Assembly (NCBI GenBank): GCA_016710335.1
Contig: JADJXQ010000003.1
Span: 62,001-126,000 of the forward strand
Reading direction: 5' to 3'
Source: Rhodospirillales bacterium
Lineage (GTDB): Bacteria > Pseudomonadota > Alphaproteobacteria > Rhodospirillales > Defluviicoccaceae
Length of the DNA stretch: 64,000 nt
The translations under genes and the position numbers were made by a program. Below the pieces are notes generated by a model, which was not told where the DNA came from, did no database searches, and saw nothing but the letters and a program-made list of their open reading frames with translations. Of this stretch, positions 44,915 through 52,689 are shown one piece after another; position 1 is the stretch's first letter; the number at the start of each line of letters is the position of its first letter.

Positions 44915-45571
44915 ATGGCATCCGACACGAAGCTGGCGCAATTGCTGGTCTCCCGCCTGTGCCACGATTTGGTCGGGCCGGCGGGGGCGCTTGCCAACGG
45001 CGTCGACCTGTTGAAGGAACTTGGCGGGGATGGCGAAATCGTCGATCTCATTGCCGCCAGCGCCGGCCGCCTGGCGCACCAACTCGATTTCTTCCGCGTC
45101 GCCTTCGGTTTGCGCGGCGGCGACGATCCTCATTCAGGTTGGGATGAGGCGCGGCGCCTCGCCGCCGGCATCGTCGACGGAACCCGGATCGGAATCGACT
45201 GGCCGGATGGCGCGGGCGATGCGCCGGTGCCCGCCGCCGCTCTCCGCCTGGTGCTGTGCCTGGTGCTGGTGGCGCGGGACGCCCTGCCGCGGTCCGGCAC
45301 CATCACCGTGCGCATCGGCGATGCGCGCGGCTCCGCGGGCAGCGGCCTCAACGCCATCGTCTGCGCTCATGGCGAGCGCGTTGTGCTGAACGATGATCTG
45401 GTGACCGCACTCGAGGCTCGATCTCAAGTCGATGAGGTGTCGCCGCGCACGGTCCACGGCGATTTCGCCGCCCGGTTGGCGCGCTCGCTCGGCGCCGTCA
45501 TCACCCTCGATCGGCCGTCGGCCGGCGAAGCGCGCCTCTCCCTCTCGGGCGCGGTTGATCCCGCACAGTAA
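44915..45571 (+). CDS. chpT: Histidine phosphotransferase ChpT
   Basis: In Alphaproteobacteria ChpT relays phosphate from CckA to CtrA and CpdR, controlling the cell cycle and motility. The 218-residue protein has the DHp-like helix with H17 in SRLCHDLVGPAGALANG, followed by a degenerate ATPase-like fold (ARDALPRSGTITVRIGDARG). An AAGGAG lies about 10 nt before the ATG. It is 101 bp downstream of the receiver-cyclase gene, on the same strand; whether it also serves that cluster is inference. Confidence 0.9.
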   Translation: MASDTKLAQLLVSRLCHDLVGPAGALANGVDLLKELGGDGEIVDLIAASAGRLAHQLDFFRVAFGLRGGDDPHSGWDEARRLAAGIVDGTRIGIDWPDGAGDAPVPAAALRLVLCLVLVARDALPRSGTITVRIGDARGSAGSGLNAIVCAHGERVVLNDDLVTALEARSQVDEVSPRTVHGDFAARLARSLGAVITLDRPSAGEARLSLSGAVDPAQ

Positions 45572-45608
45572 AATGGCCACGGTGCAGACGGCTGCAGGGA
45601 GGCGAAGG

Positions 45609-46094
45609 ATGCAGATCGAAGGGTCATGTCATTGCGGATCGGTGCGGTTCGCCCTCGAATGTCCGCATCCCTATCCGTTCAACCTTTGTTACTGCTCCAT
45701 CTGCCGCAAGACCGCCGGCGGCGGCGGCTTCGCCATCAACCTCGGCGGGCTGTCCGGCACCCTGCAGGTCAGCGGCGACGAAAATATCCGCGTCTACCGG
45801 GCGAGGATCGCCGACGACAGCGGCGGCGAGAAGATCAGCCCCGCCGAGCGGCGCTTCTGCGGGATCTGCGGCAGCGCGCTGTGGCTGTGGGATCCGCGGT
45901 GGCCGGAACTTGTCCATCCATTTGCGTCGGCCGTCGACACGCCGCTGCCGGTTCCGCCGGACCGCACCCACCTGATGCTGGCGTTCAAGGCGCCATGGGT
46001 GGACGCCGCAATTGGCGCCAGCGACCAGACGTTCTCGCAGTACCCGGAAGAGTCCATCGCTGCTTGGCACGAACGCCACGGGCTCGCCGGTTGA
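45609..46094 (+). CDS. GFA-family zinc protein (glutathione-dependent formaldehyde-activating enzyme-like)
   Basis: A 161-residue protein with the zinc-binding cysteines of the GFA/CENP-V fold: SCHCGSVRF near the N-terminus, CYCSICRKT at about residues 28-36 and RFCGICGSALW at about 82-92. Such proteins are annotated as formaldehyde-activating enzymes, but most have no proven activity. The ATG at 45609 follows GGGAGGCGAAGG. It starts 37 bp after chpT. Confidence 0.85.
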   Translation: MQIEGSCHCGSVRFALECPHPYPFNLCYCSICRKTAGGGGFAINLGGLSGTLQVSGDENIRVYRARIADDSGGEKISPAERRFCGICGSALWLWDPRWPELVHPFASAVDTPLPVPPDRTHLMLAFKAPWVDAAIGASDQTFSQYPEESIAAWHERHGLAG

Positions 46095-46180
46095 TCCTGA
46101 TCGCCCTTGTCGCAGGGATCGACGATCCCCATCTGCGAATGCGAGTCCTTAGCGATTTCGAGCAGATGGAAGGTGTGGCT

Positions 46181-46396
46181 ATGGATTGGGTTCATTCGCG
46201 GATCATGAGCACGACGGCCGTCGGCGACGCCGTCGTGATATTCGGCGAAGACGGATGGCAGGCGCTTCCCTTCGGGCTGGAAGGCGGTTCCTTCGGCGTC
46301 TACCCGACCCGCGAGCGCGCCATCGAGATGGTGGAGTCGGCGGCGGGGGATGTGGCCTGCTGCGTCGGCCACCTGGCCGCCGATTCGCATCTGTAA
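46181..46396 (+). CDS. Small hypothetical protein
   Basis: A 71-residue open frame (MDWVHSRIMSTTAVGDAVVIFGEDG) with an AAGG about 8 nt before the ATG at 46181; an ATG five codons upstream is also possible. The middle reads GGSFGVYPTRERAIEMVESA, suggesting a compact alpha/beta protein. No family is recognised. It is packed between the GFA gene and phhB on the same strand, which supports its being real. Confidence 0.6.
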   Translation: MDWVHSRIMSTTAVGDAVVIFGEDGWQALPFGLEGGSFGVYPTRERAIEMVESAAGDVACCVGHLAADSHL

Positions 46397-46408
46397 GGCT
46401 GCAGGCAG

Positions 46409-46744
46409 ATGGTGGACGACCTTGCGCGCAAGTCATGCGTGGCGTGCCGAGGCGATGTGCCGCCGCTCGCGGACGACGCGGCGGCGGCGTATCTGGAACA
46501 GACGCCGGCCTGGGCCCTCGCCCGCGACCCCATGCGCATACAGCGGCGCTTTACGTTCGGAAACTTCCGCGAGGCGCTTGCCTTCGTCAACCGCGTCGGC
46601 GAGCTCGCCGAGGCCGAAGACCATCACCCGGAGATCCACTTCGGCTGGGGGTACGCCTTCATCGAGATATTTACCCATAAGATCAACGGCCTGCACGAGA
46701 ATGATTTCGTCCTGGCGGCGAAGATCGATAATCTGGGGCAGTGA
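46409..46744 (+). CDS. phhB: Pterin-4a-carbinolamine dehydratase
   Basis: Recycles tetrahydrobiopterin-type cofactors by dehydrating 4a-hydroxytetrahydropterin. The 111-residue protein has the family motif EDHHPEIHFGWGYAFIEIFTHKINGLHENDF with the catalytic His pair. No phenylalanine hydroxylase is nearby, so in this organism it may serve molybdopterin or other pterin chemistry. It starts 12 bp after the preceding small gene. Confidence 0.92.
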   Translation: MVDDLARKSCVACRGDVPPLADDAAAAYLEQTPAWALARDPMRIQRRFTFGNFREALAFVNRVGELAEAEDHHPEIHFGWGYAFIEIFTHKINGLHENDFVLAAKIDNLGQ

Positions 46745-46859
46745 TCTGACGCTTCGAGGCGACTGTATTGACGAAGTGCCCGTTCAAGGATGACGCCCGC
46801 CGACGCGCCGGTGAATCAACGAAGTAAATTAGCAGGACAGATTGGGACAGGAGGCTTGA

Positions 46860-47069
46860 ATGGGTGACCGTGTCTACAAGAAGGTCGAACTGGTGGGTAC
46901 ATCCACCGTCGGTGTCGAGGACGCCATTCAGAACGCCGTCGCGACGGCATCGAAAACGTTGAAAAATCTCGACTGGTTCGAGGTTCAGGAGGTGCGCGGG
47001 CATGTCGAGGACGGCCGCGTCGCGCATTACCAAGTCGTCATCAAGGTCGGCTTCCGCATCGAGGCTTAG
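46860..47069 (+). CDS. Dodecin, flavin-storage protein
   Basis: A 69-residue protein (MGDRVYKKVELVGTSTVGVED) with the typical dodecin helix (DAIQNAVATASKTLKNLDWFEV) and the C-terminal strand VAHYQVVIKVGFRIE. Dodecins assemble into hollow dodecamers that bind flavin or CoA, buffering free flavins. The conserved Trp in NLDWFEV that stacks on the isoalloxazine ring is present, as is the ligand-contact Gln (EVQEVRG). Confidence 0.95.
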   Translation: MGDRVYKKVELVGTSTVGVEDAIQNAVATASKTLKNLDWFEVQEVRGHVEDGRVAHYQVVIKVGFRIEA

Positions 47070-47231
47070 AGCCGGAATCGTCACAACCAATACCTCATCC
47101 TGAGCTTGACGATGGCCGAGCTTGGACCTCCCATTGGCGGACGCCCCGCGGGTTCAGGGGTGAGGATACCCTGGGAAACGGTGCCCGCAGCAATCTGCCG
47201 AGGCGCGCCAATCGCGGGTTCGGCGCACGAT

Positions 47232-47276
47232 ATTTCCCGCAGCGTGTAATCCACGATTTCCCGCAGCGTGTAATCC
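47232..47276. repeat. Two-copy tandem repeat of a 21-bp unit, 24-bp period
   Basis: ATTTCCCGCAGCGTGTAATCC occurs at 47232-47252 and again at 47256-47276. It lies in the 325-bp gap (47070-47394) between dodecin and the CBS gene; no gene is recognised in that gap. The repeat could be a pair of regulator-binding sites or a slippage product. Confidence 0.7.
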
Positions 47277-47394
47277 GCGTCACAGAAGGTGACGGCCGAA
47301 TGTGGCAAAATCCTAAAACCCGACAAGGCCGGTCGACAAAGCGCCGGAGCCAGGAGACGGGTCGGGAGAACGGCCAGCCATCGGAGTAAGCGCC

Positions 47395-47694
47395 ATGTTG
47401 ATGCGGATTGCGGATATCTCTGTGGGAAACGGCGTGTCGATCGAGGCGTCGGCGAGCGTTGCGGCTGCGGCTCTGCACATGCGCGATCAGGGTGTGGACA
47501 GACTGGTCGTGGTGGAGGACGGGCGCATCGTCGGCTCCCTTGGCGACCGGGAAATCATCATTGGCTGCATCTCGAAGCGGCGTCTGCCATCCCGCGTGCT
47601 GGTGGGCGACATCATGTCCGCGGCGGCGGCGGCGGCGGCGGTGACGGTGGAAGCGGATGCGTCTCTGCAAGGAGCCAGCCTGGAGGCGCTCTGA
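47395..47694 (+). CDS. CBS-domain protein, C-terminally truncated
   Basis: A 99-residue protein with one clear CBS unit (residues 4-60: SVAAAALHMRDQGVDRLVVVEDGRIVGSLGDREIII) and the start of a second. Normal stand-alone CBS proteins have two units (about 140 residues). Here the second unit breaks off after VTVEADASLQ and a stop follows at 47694, while bases beyond still encode weakly CBS-like GALVDR in another frame. A run of GCG codons gives seven consecutive Ala at residues 76-82. CBS pairs bind adenosyl nucleotides; this version is probably degraded. Confidence 0.65.
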   Translation: MLMRIADISVGNGVSIEASASVAAAALHMRDQGVDRLVVVEDGRIVGSLGDREIIIGCISKRRLPSRVLVGDIMSAAAAAAAVTVEADASLQGASLEAL

Positions 47695-47815
47695 CGTGGC
47701 GCACTGGTCGACCGCAGGCGGCGGCGGGCTACACCGTGCTAATCAGCCCCACGGCGGACGACTGGGCAGCGTGAACCATCGAAAGGTGTCCGCCGCGAGG
47801 CGGCTGTAGCGCTGG

Positions 47816-48124
47816 TCAGGCTCGTGGACGTTTGTCCTGAACCCTGATCTGCCTGAGATCGTGAAGCGCGCTCTCGATCAACCTGTCGCCGATCGATGTG
47901 CCGCGTCCGCCGACGTGTATGGCGCGCTCCAGCTTGTGCATGACTTCCGCTTCGTTGCGCGCACGCGCGCCGACAAGGCGGTCGAACAGCGACTTCAGCC
48001 GGAGGTCGAACCGGCTTTCATCCCGGCTTCGGTCGTAGGGACCATGCACCGACTCCCATTGGTCGATTTCAACTAGCAGACCGCCGATGTCTCGATGGAT
48101 GTCAGCGACGCTTTGGTCGGTCAT
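47816..48124 (-). CDS. Hypothetical protein downstream of recR
   Basis: A 102-residue soluble protein (MTDQSVADIHRDIGGLLVEID) rich in charged helices, ending DLRQIRVQDKRPRA. I do not recognise the family. It lies 23 bp after recR on the same strand, so it is probably co-transcribed with ybaB-recR. An antisense open frame over the same bases is less likely to be coding. Confidence 0.65.
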   Translation of the reverse strand: MTDQSVADIHRDIGGLLVEIDQWESVHGPYDRSRDESRFDLRLKSLFDRLVGARARNEAEVMHKLERAIHVGGRGTSIGDRLIESALHDLRQIRVQDKRPRA

Positions 48125-48147
48125 GTGGCCGCGTCCGGTTCGTCCGT

Positions 48148-48744
48148 TCAGTTCTTGTCCAGGCGGCGGCGGGCGCGCAAGGCGGCGTTCAACGTCCCGT
48201 CGTCGAGATAGTCCAGTTCGCCGCCGACGGGCATGCCGAGGGCGAGGCCGGAAACCGTTACGTCGCACCCGGCGAGCCGATCGGCCACATAGTGGGCCGT
48301 GGTCTGGCCGTCCACCGTGGCGTTGGTCGCCAGGATCACCTCCGTGACCTCCGCGGCGGCGGCCCGAGCCAGCAAGCTCTGAATGCTGAGATCGTCGGGG
48401 CCGATGCCGTCGAGCGCCGACAGGGTGCCGCCGAGCACGTGATAGCGGCCGCGGAAGGCGCCGCCTCGCTCCAGCGCCCAAAGATCGGCAACGTCTTCGA
48501 CGACGCAAAGGGTGGCCGCATCGCGGCGCGGATCGCTGCAGACGCCGCATGGGCTGCGGGTATCCAGGTTGCCGCAGACCGAACAGGTGCGGACGTTGTT
48601 CGCCGCCGCCGTCAGCGCCGCCGCCAGCGGTTCCAGCACCCGTTCCCGCCGCTTCAGCATATGCAACACCGCGCGGCGCGCCGAGCGGGGCCCCAGCCCC
48701 GGCAACTTGGCGAGTGCCCGGATGAGGCTGTCGATTTCGTTCAT
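48148..48744 (-). CDS. recR: Recombination mediator RecR
   Basis: With RecF and RecO it loads RecA on SSB-coated gaps. The 198-residue protein has the N-terminal helix-hairpin-helix (LAKLPGLGPRSARRAV), the zinc finger C-x2-C-x8-C-x2-C (CSVCGNLDTRSPCGVC) and the Toprim domain (LCVVEDVADLWALER). It follows ybaB with a 52-bp gap. In most relatives dnaX lies directly upstream of ybaB; here dnaX is 3.5 kb away. Confidence 0.95.
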   Translation of the reverse strand: MNEIDSLIRALAKLPGLGPRSARRAVLHMLKRRERVLEPLAAALTAAANNVRTCSVCGNLDTRSPCGVCSDPRRDAATLCVVEDVADLWALERGGAFRGRYHVLGGTLSALDGIGPDDLSIQSLLARAAAAEVTEVILATNATVDGQTTAHYVADRLAGCDVTVSGLALGMPVGGELDYLDDGTLNAALRARRRLDKN

Positions 48745-48796
48745 CGCCCAGCTTACATCAGCGAGGCCGGAATGACAGGTCGCCGGCGATGCAGTT

Positions 48797-49120
48797 CTAC
48801 ATTGGCAACTGCATGCCGGGCGGCAGCTTCAACCCGCCCGTCAACTCCGACATGCGCTCGGCGATGTGCGCTTCCACCTTGCTCTTGGCGTCGTTGAACG
48901 CCGCGACCATTAGGTCCTCCAGAACCTCGATCTCGGTGGGGTCGGCCACCGATGGGTCGATCTGCACCGACCGCGCTTCGGCTTTGCCGTTCAACGTCAC
49001 CTGCACGAGACCGCCGCCGGACGAGCCGGTGACCTCGGTGCTCGCCAACTGTTCCTGCATCTCGGCCATCTTGGCCTGGATCTGCTGTGCCTGCTTCATC
49101 ATTTGGCCGATGTTCTTCAT
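48797..49120 (-). CDS. ybaB: YbaB/EbfC nucleoid-associated protein
   Basis: A 107-residue protein (MKNIGQMMKQAQQIQAKMAEMQ) with the long N-terminal helix and the VQVTLNGKAEARSVQIDPS strand region of the YbaB family, which binds DNA as a dimer and is almost always encoded beside recR. Gene order ybaB-recR is kept. Confidence 0.95.
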   Translation of the reverse strand: MKNIGQMMKQAQQIQAKMAEMQEQLASTEVTGSSGGGLVQVTLNGKAEARSVQIDPSVADPTEIEVLEDLMVAAFNDAKSKVEAHIAERMSELTGGLKLPPGMQLPM

Positions 49121-49472
49121 GCCGTACGTTCTCCAATCGGTGACGCGATCCCGCAGGATCGCTCGGTGCGGCTCTGTGTAAACCGAATGTCAGCTCAACA
49201 TAAGCCGATTGACGCCAAAGAGACATTGCTGCCTCGCCGTTGTGGAAGCCTGGCGATAATGCCCTGCAATCGCAAATGAACTCACTGGGGAGGCGGATTG
49301 TTGCACAGTGGTCACAGTGGTGAACAAATGACGCAGGCGCTGTCTGGCGAGACTTGAACGCAGATGTGCTTCGTGGCTTCATGCACTTGTTCCCAGGTGG
49401 GCGTCTCCCGCGGAGGTGGTCCTGCCAAGGCATGCGAATCCGGGGAACTTTTTGTAGGGCATGGAGAGGGAA
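49121..49472. other. Intergenic region between ybaB and porin 1
   Basis: About 350 bp holding the divergent promoters of ybaB and the first porin. A direct repeat CACAGTGGT-CACAGTGGT lies around 49304-49321, and a strong ribosome site (GGAGAGGG) precedes the porin ATG. No complete sigma-70 promoter could be placed with confidence, and no gene is recognised. Confidence 0.5.
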
Positions 49473-50650
49473 ATGATGAAAAAAGTACTTTTGGCACCAC
49501 CGCTCTGGCGACGGCCGGTCTGATCGCCGGGGTAGCGGGCGACGCCGCGGCGGCTGAGCGGATCAAGATCGAAGTGCACGGCTACATGCAACAGTTCGTC
49601 GTCGGACTGGACCAGGATTTCAACGACACGGACGCCGGCCGCACCCCGCAGGGGTACAAGGCGGCGGTCATCGACGAAAAGATGAACCCTGAAATCTGCT
49701 TCGTCGGCGAGACGACGCTGGACAACGGCATCACCGTCGGCGTCAACGTCCAGTTGGAAGGCCAGCTTGCGCCCACGGATTACATCGACGAACAGTACAT
49801 GTATCTGGAGAGCAAGAGCTTCGGCAAGCTGATCCTCGGCTCCGAAAACAACGCCGCCTACCTCCTCAAGGTCGGCGCACCGGACGGCGGCATCAGCGTC
49901 GACTCCGGCGACGTCATCAACAATTCGTTCTATATCAACACTGCCATTTCTGACTTTTTCGACACTCCGGCGGGCACCACGGCGCTCCGCAACAACGACA
50001 ACGACTCCCAGAAGATCATGTATTTCACTCCGCGTTTCGCCGGGTTCCAGGCGGGCTTGTCCTACGCGCCGAAGCTGCAGCCGGGTGGCGGCGATGGCAA
50101 CAGCCCGGACGTCTCGGTCGGCGGCGCGGGCAACGGCAGCGGCCAGCACAACGCCTGGGCCGGCGGCTTGAACTATACGACGAAGTTCGGCGCCTTCGAC
50201 GTTGCCGCTTACGGTGGCCTGCACTGGGCAAAAGAGACTGCCGAACTCAACGGCGGTGGTGACGACGGGTACATGTTTGCCTGGGGCACCGGCGCCCAGA
50301 TCGGATTTGCCGGCTTCTCGGTGGGTGGTTCGTACCACGATGTCCAGGAAGGCATGCGCACCACGACGACTTCAATGGAGGGCTCGTCCTACGCCCTGGG
50401 CGCCGCCTACGAAGTTGGGCCATATTTGGTCGGCGTACAGTGGATCGATGGCGACAACGAAGGCGCGATTGCCGATCCCAGCGATCAGAACCACCAGACC
50501 TTGGCCGTGTCGGGATCCTACACCATGGGCCCCGGCGTGCGGTTGGTCGGCGGTTTCTTCTGGTTTGACGACGAAGCTGAAGACACAGTCGCCACCCAGT
50601 CCGACACCGACGGCTGGGGTTTGACGGCAGGCTTCAAGGTAAGCTTCTGA
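49473..50650 (+). pseudogene. Outer-membrane porin 1, frameshift within the signal peptide
   Basis: A Gram-negative porin of about 390 residues. The mature part (AERIKIEVHGYMQQFVVGLDQD to WGLTAGFKVSF) is intact and ends in Phe, as barrels do. The start is the ATGATG at 49473-49478, just after GGAGAGGG, and reads MKKVLLA, but the rest of the signal peptide (TTALATAGLIAGVAGDAAAA) is in the next frame. One base is missing or extra between 49479 and 49495, a stretch containing A6, T4 and GG. The frame open across the body has no well-placed start with a ribosome site. It may be phase-off, a true pseudogene, or a sequencing error. It is about 70 percent identical by eye to porin 2 downstream. Confidence 0.8.
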
Positions 50651-50670
50651 TCTTCTCGCGTTCTACGGTG

Positions 50671-50694
50671 GGAAGGCGGCTCCGGTCGCCTTCC
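50671..50694 (+). terminator. Hairpin after porin 1
   Basis: GGAAGGCG (50671-50678) and CGCCTTCC (50687-50694) form a perfect 8-bp stem with an 8-base loop, about 20 bp after the porin 1 stop. There is no U tract, so intrinsic termination is uncertain; it may stabilise the upstream mRNA. Confidence 0.45.
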
Positions 50695-50829
50695 GCATCG
50701 GCCTAGAAGTTCGATGGCCTAACGGTTCGATTCCGGCGCCGTTCATCGGGCGGGTCGAACCCTCGGATTCATCACGAAAGCGACAGCCGGCACCGATCTC
50801 AGTGCCGGCACCGGTAGGGGTGTGTCCCG

Positions 50830-52140
50830 ATGTCGATGACGAAACGGCTTCTCAGCACCACCGCTCTGGCGTCCGCCGGGTTGGCTTTGGCATTCTCCGG
50901 AGACGCCGGGGCGATCGAGCCCTTGAAGGTGCCGAGCGCAGGCCGCATCAAAATCGAGGTGCACGGCTACATGCAGCAGCTGATTGTCGGCCTCGATCAG
51001 GATTTCAACGACGACGACGCCGGCCGCACGCCTCAGGGGTACAAGGCCGCCCCGCTCGACGTAAAGATGAACCCGGAAATCTGTTTCGTTGGCGAAACGG
51101 CGCTAGATAACGGCATCACCGTCGGCGTCAACGTCCAGTTGGAAGGCCAACTCCCCACGGACGATTACATCGACGAGCAGTACCTTTACCTCTCCAGCGA
51201 TTCGTGGGGCAAGGTCATACTCGGATCCGAGAACAACGCCGCCTATCTCCTCCATGTCGGATCCCCGGATGGGGGAATCAGCGTGGACTCCGGCGACGTC
51301 ATCAACAATTCTTTCTATGTCAACACCGCCATTCTGGATTTCTACGATTCGCCGGCGGGCACCACGTTTCTTCGCAACAACGACAACGATTCCCAGAAGA
51401 TCACCTACATCACGCCTCGTGTCGCCGGATTTCAGCTCGGCGTTTCCTACATCCCCAAGCTGCAGCCGGGCGGTGGCGATGGCAACAATCCGAACTTCGA
51501 GGTGGGCGGCGCCGGCAACGGCAGCGGCCATCACAACGGCTGGGCGGGCGGACTGAACTACACCCAGAACTTCGGACAGTGGACCCTTGCCACCTACGGC
51601 GGCGCCATGTGGGCGGAACAGACGACGGCTCTCGACAGCGACGGGAGCGACGACGACCTGTTCGCCTACGGTTTGGGCGCGCAGACCGGGTTCGCGGGCT
51701 TCAAGGTGGGCGGCGCCTATCACCAGGTCACGAGCGGTAAACGAACCGCCGGCGGGCCGGGCGTTATCAACCTCGGCGGGGGCCCGGACTTCGTGTCCAC
51801 CACGGCGGGCGCCGCGACATCCATGAAGGGCTGGTCCTATTCGGTGGGCGGCAGCTACGAAACCGGCCCCTACGAGGTGGGCGTCGCGTGGCTGCAAAGC
51901 TCGACGGAGGGCGCCGTGGGCGATCCCAGCGATCAAGAGCACAAGGTGCTTGCGGTGTCCGGGTCCTGGGGGCTTGGCCCCGGAGTGCGGATGGTAGGCG
52001 GCTTCTTCTGGTTCGACGACGATGCGGAGGACACCCGCTTCACCGGCAATATCGGCACCAATCCGGCGCAATTCGTCGAAAACACCCGCTCCGACACCGA
52101 CGGCTGGGGCCTCGTCGCCGGGCTCAAAGTGAGCTTCTAG
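50830..52140 (+). CDS. Outer-membrane porin 2
   Basis: A 436-residue general porin paralogous to the preceding gene. The signal peptide MSMTKRLLSTTALASAGLALAFSGDAGA is in frame here. The barrel begins RIKIEVHGYMQQLIVGLDQD and ends GLVAGLKVSF with the C-terminal Phe recognised by the BAM machinery. Compared with porin 1 it has an extra loop around residues 315-340 (GKRTAGGPGV, then FVSTTAGAATSMKG). A hairpin with an 8-bp stem (50786-50809) precedes its ribosome site. The pair probably arose by tandem duplication. Confidence 0.9.
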   Translation: MSMTKRLLSTTALASAGLALAFSGDAGAIEPLKVPSAGRIKIEVHGYMQQLIVGLDQDFNDDDAGRTPQGYKAAPLDVKMNPEICFVGETALDNGITVGVNVQLEGQLPTDDYIDEQYLYLSSDSWGKVILGSENNAAYLLHVGSPDGGISVDSGDVINNSFYVNTAILDFYDSPAGTTFLRNNDNDSQKITYITPRVAGFQLGVSYIPKLQPGGGDGNNPNFEVGGAGNGSGHHNGWAGGLNYTQNFGQWTLATYGGAMWAEQTTALDSDGSDDDLFAYGLGAQTGFAGFKVGGAYHQVTSGKRTAGGPGVINLGGGPDFVSTTAGAATSMKGWSYSVGGSYETGPYEVGVAWLQSSTEGAVGDPSDQEHKVLAVSGSWGLGPGVRMVGGFFWFDDDAEDTRFTGNIGTNPAQFVENTRSDTDGWGLVAGLKVSF

Positions 52141-52204
52141 CCGCCGTCCTGTCCGCCTCGTAGGGCAGGTTGGCGTCGGCGTAACCCGCCGCCGGGCGCA
52201 GTGG

Positions 52205-52669
52205 TCACCACCGCGTGAACGGGTGGCGGAAGAGATTGACGTTGAGATAACGGGTGTCGTTGCTGACCTCGGCGCCGACCCACGCCGGCAGGGCGATATC
52301 CTGATCCTCGTGTTGCAATTCCACCTCGGCGATGATCAGGCCGGCGTTTTCGCCTTCGAACACGTCGATCTCCCAGATGCAGCCCCCGTGGTCGCGCACG
52401 TAGCGGGTCTTCTCGATGAGGGGTCGCTGGCACAGGCCGTCCAGCATGGCGTCGGCGTCGTCGCGGGGGATCGCGTACTCGAACTCCTCTCTCGCCAGCC
52501 CCCGCATCGCGCCCTTGATGGTCAGGTAGCCGTGTTCCCCCCGGGTGCGGACGCGGATATTGCGCTCCACATCGGTGCACAGGTAGCCCTGACGGATCGG
52601 GAGCCCCGCGGCGCCGGAGCGCCACCCGTCCCCGCGGACCAGGAACTTGCGTTCGATTTCCTTGGGCAT
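52205..52669 (-). CDS. CYTH-domain protein (inorganic triphosphatase-like)
   Basis: A 154-residue protein with the CYTH signature EIERKFLV at residues 3-10 and charged strands lining the tunnel (RNIRVRTRGEHGYLTIKG, EFEYAIPRDDA, IEKTRYVR, WEIDVFEGEN, IAEVELQHEDQ). CYTH enzymes hydrolyse tripolyphosphate or make cAMP; small bacterial ones are mostly triphosphatases. It starts 20 bp after dnaX on the same strand, with GAGGCGG about 4 nt before the ATG. Confidence 0.9.
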   Translation of the reverse strand: MPKEIERKFLVRGDGWRSGAAGLPIRQGYLCTDVERNIRVRTRGEHGYLTIKGAMRGLAREEFEYAIPRDDADAMLDGLCQRPLIEKTRYVRDHGGCIWEIDVFEGENAGLIIAEVELQHEDQDIALPAWVGAEVSNDTRYLNVNLFRHPFTRW

Positions 52670-52689
52670 GGAACCGCCTCGATTTATGG

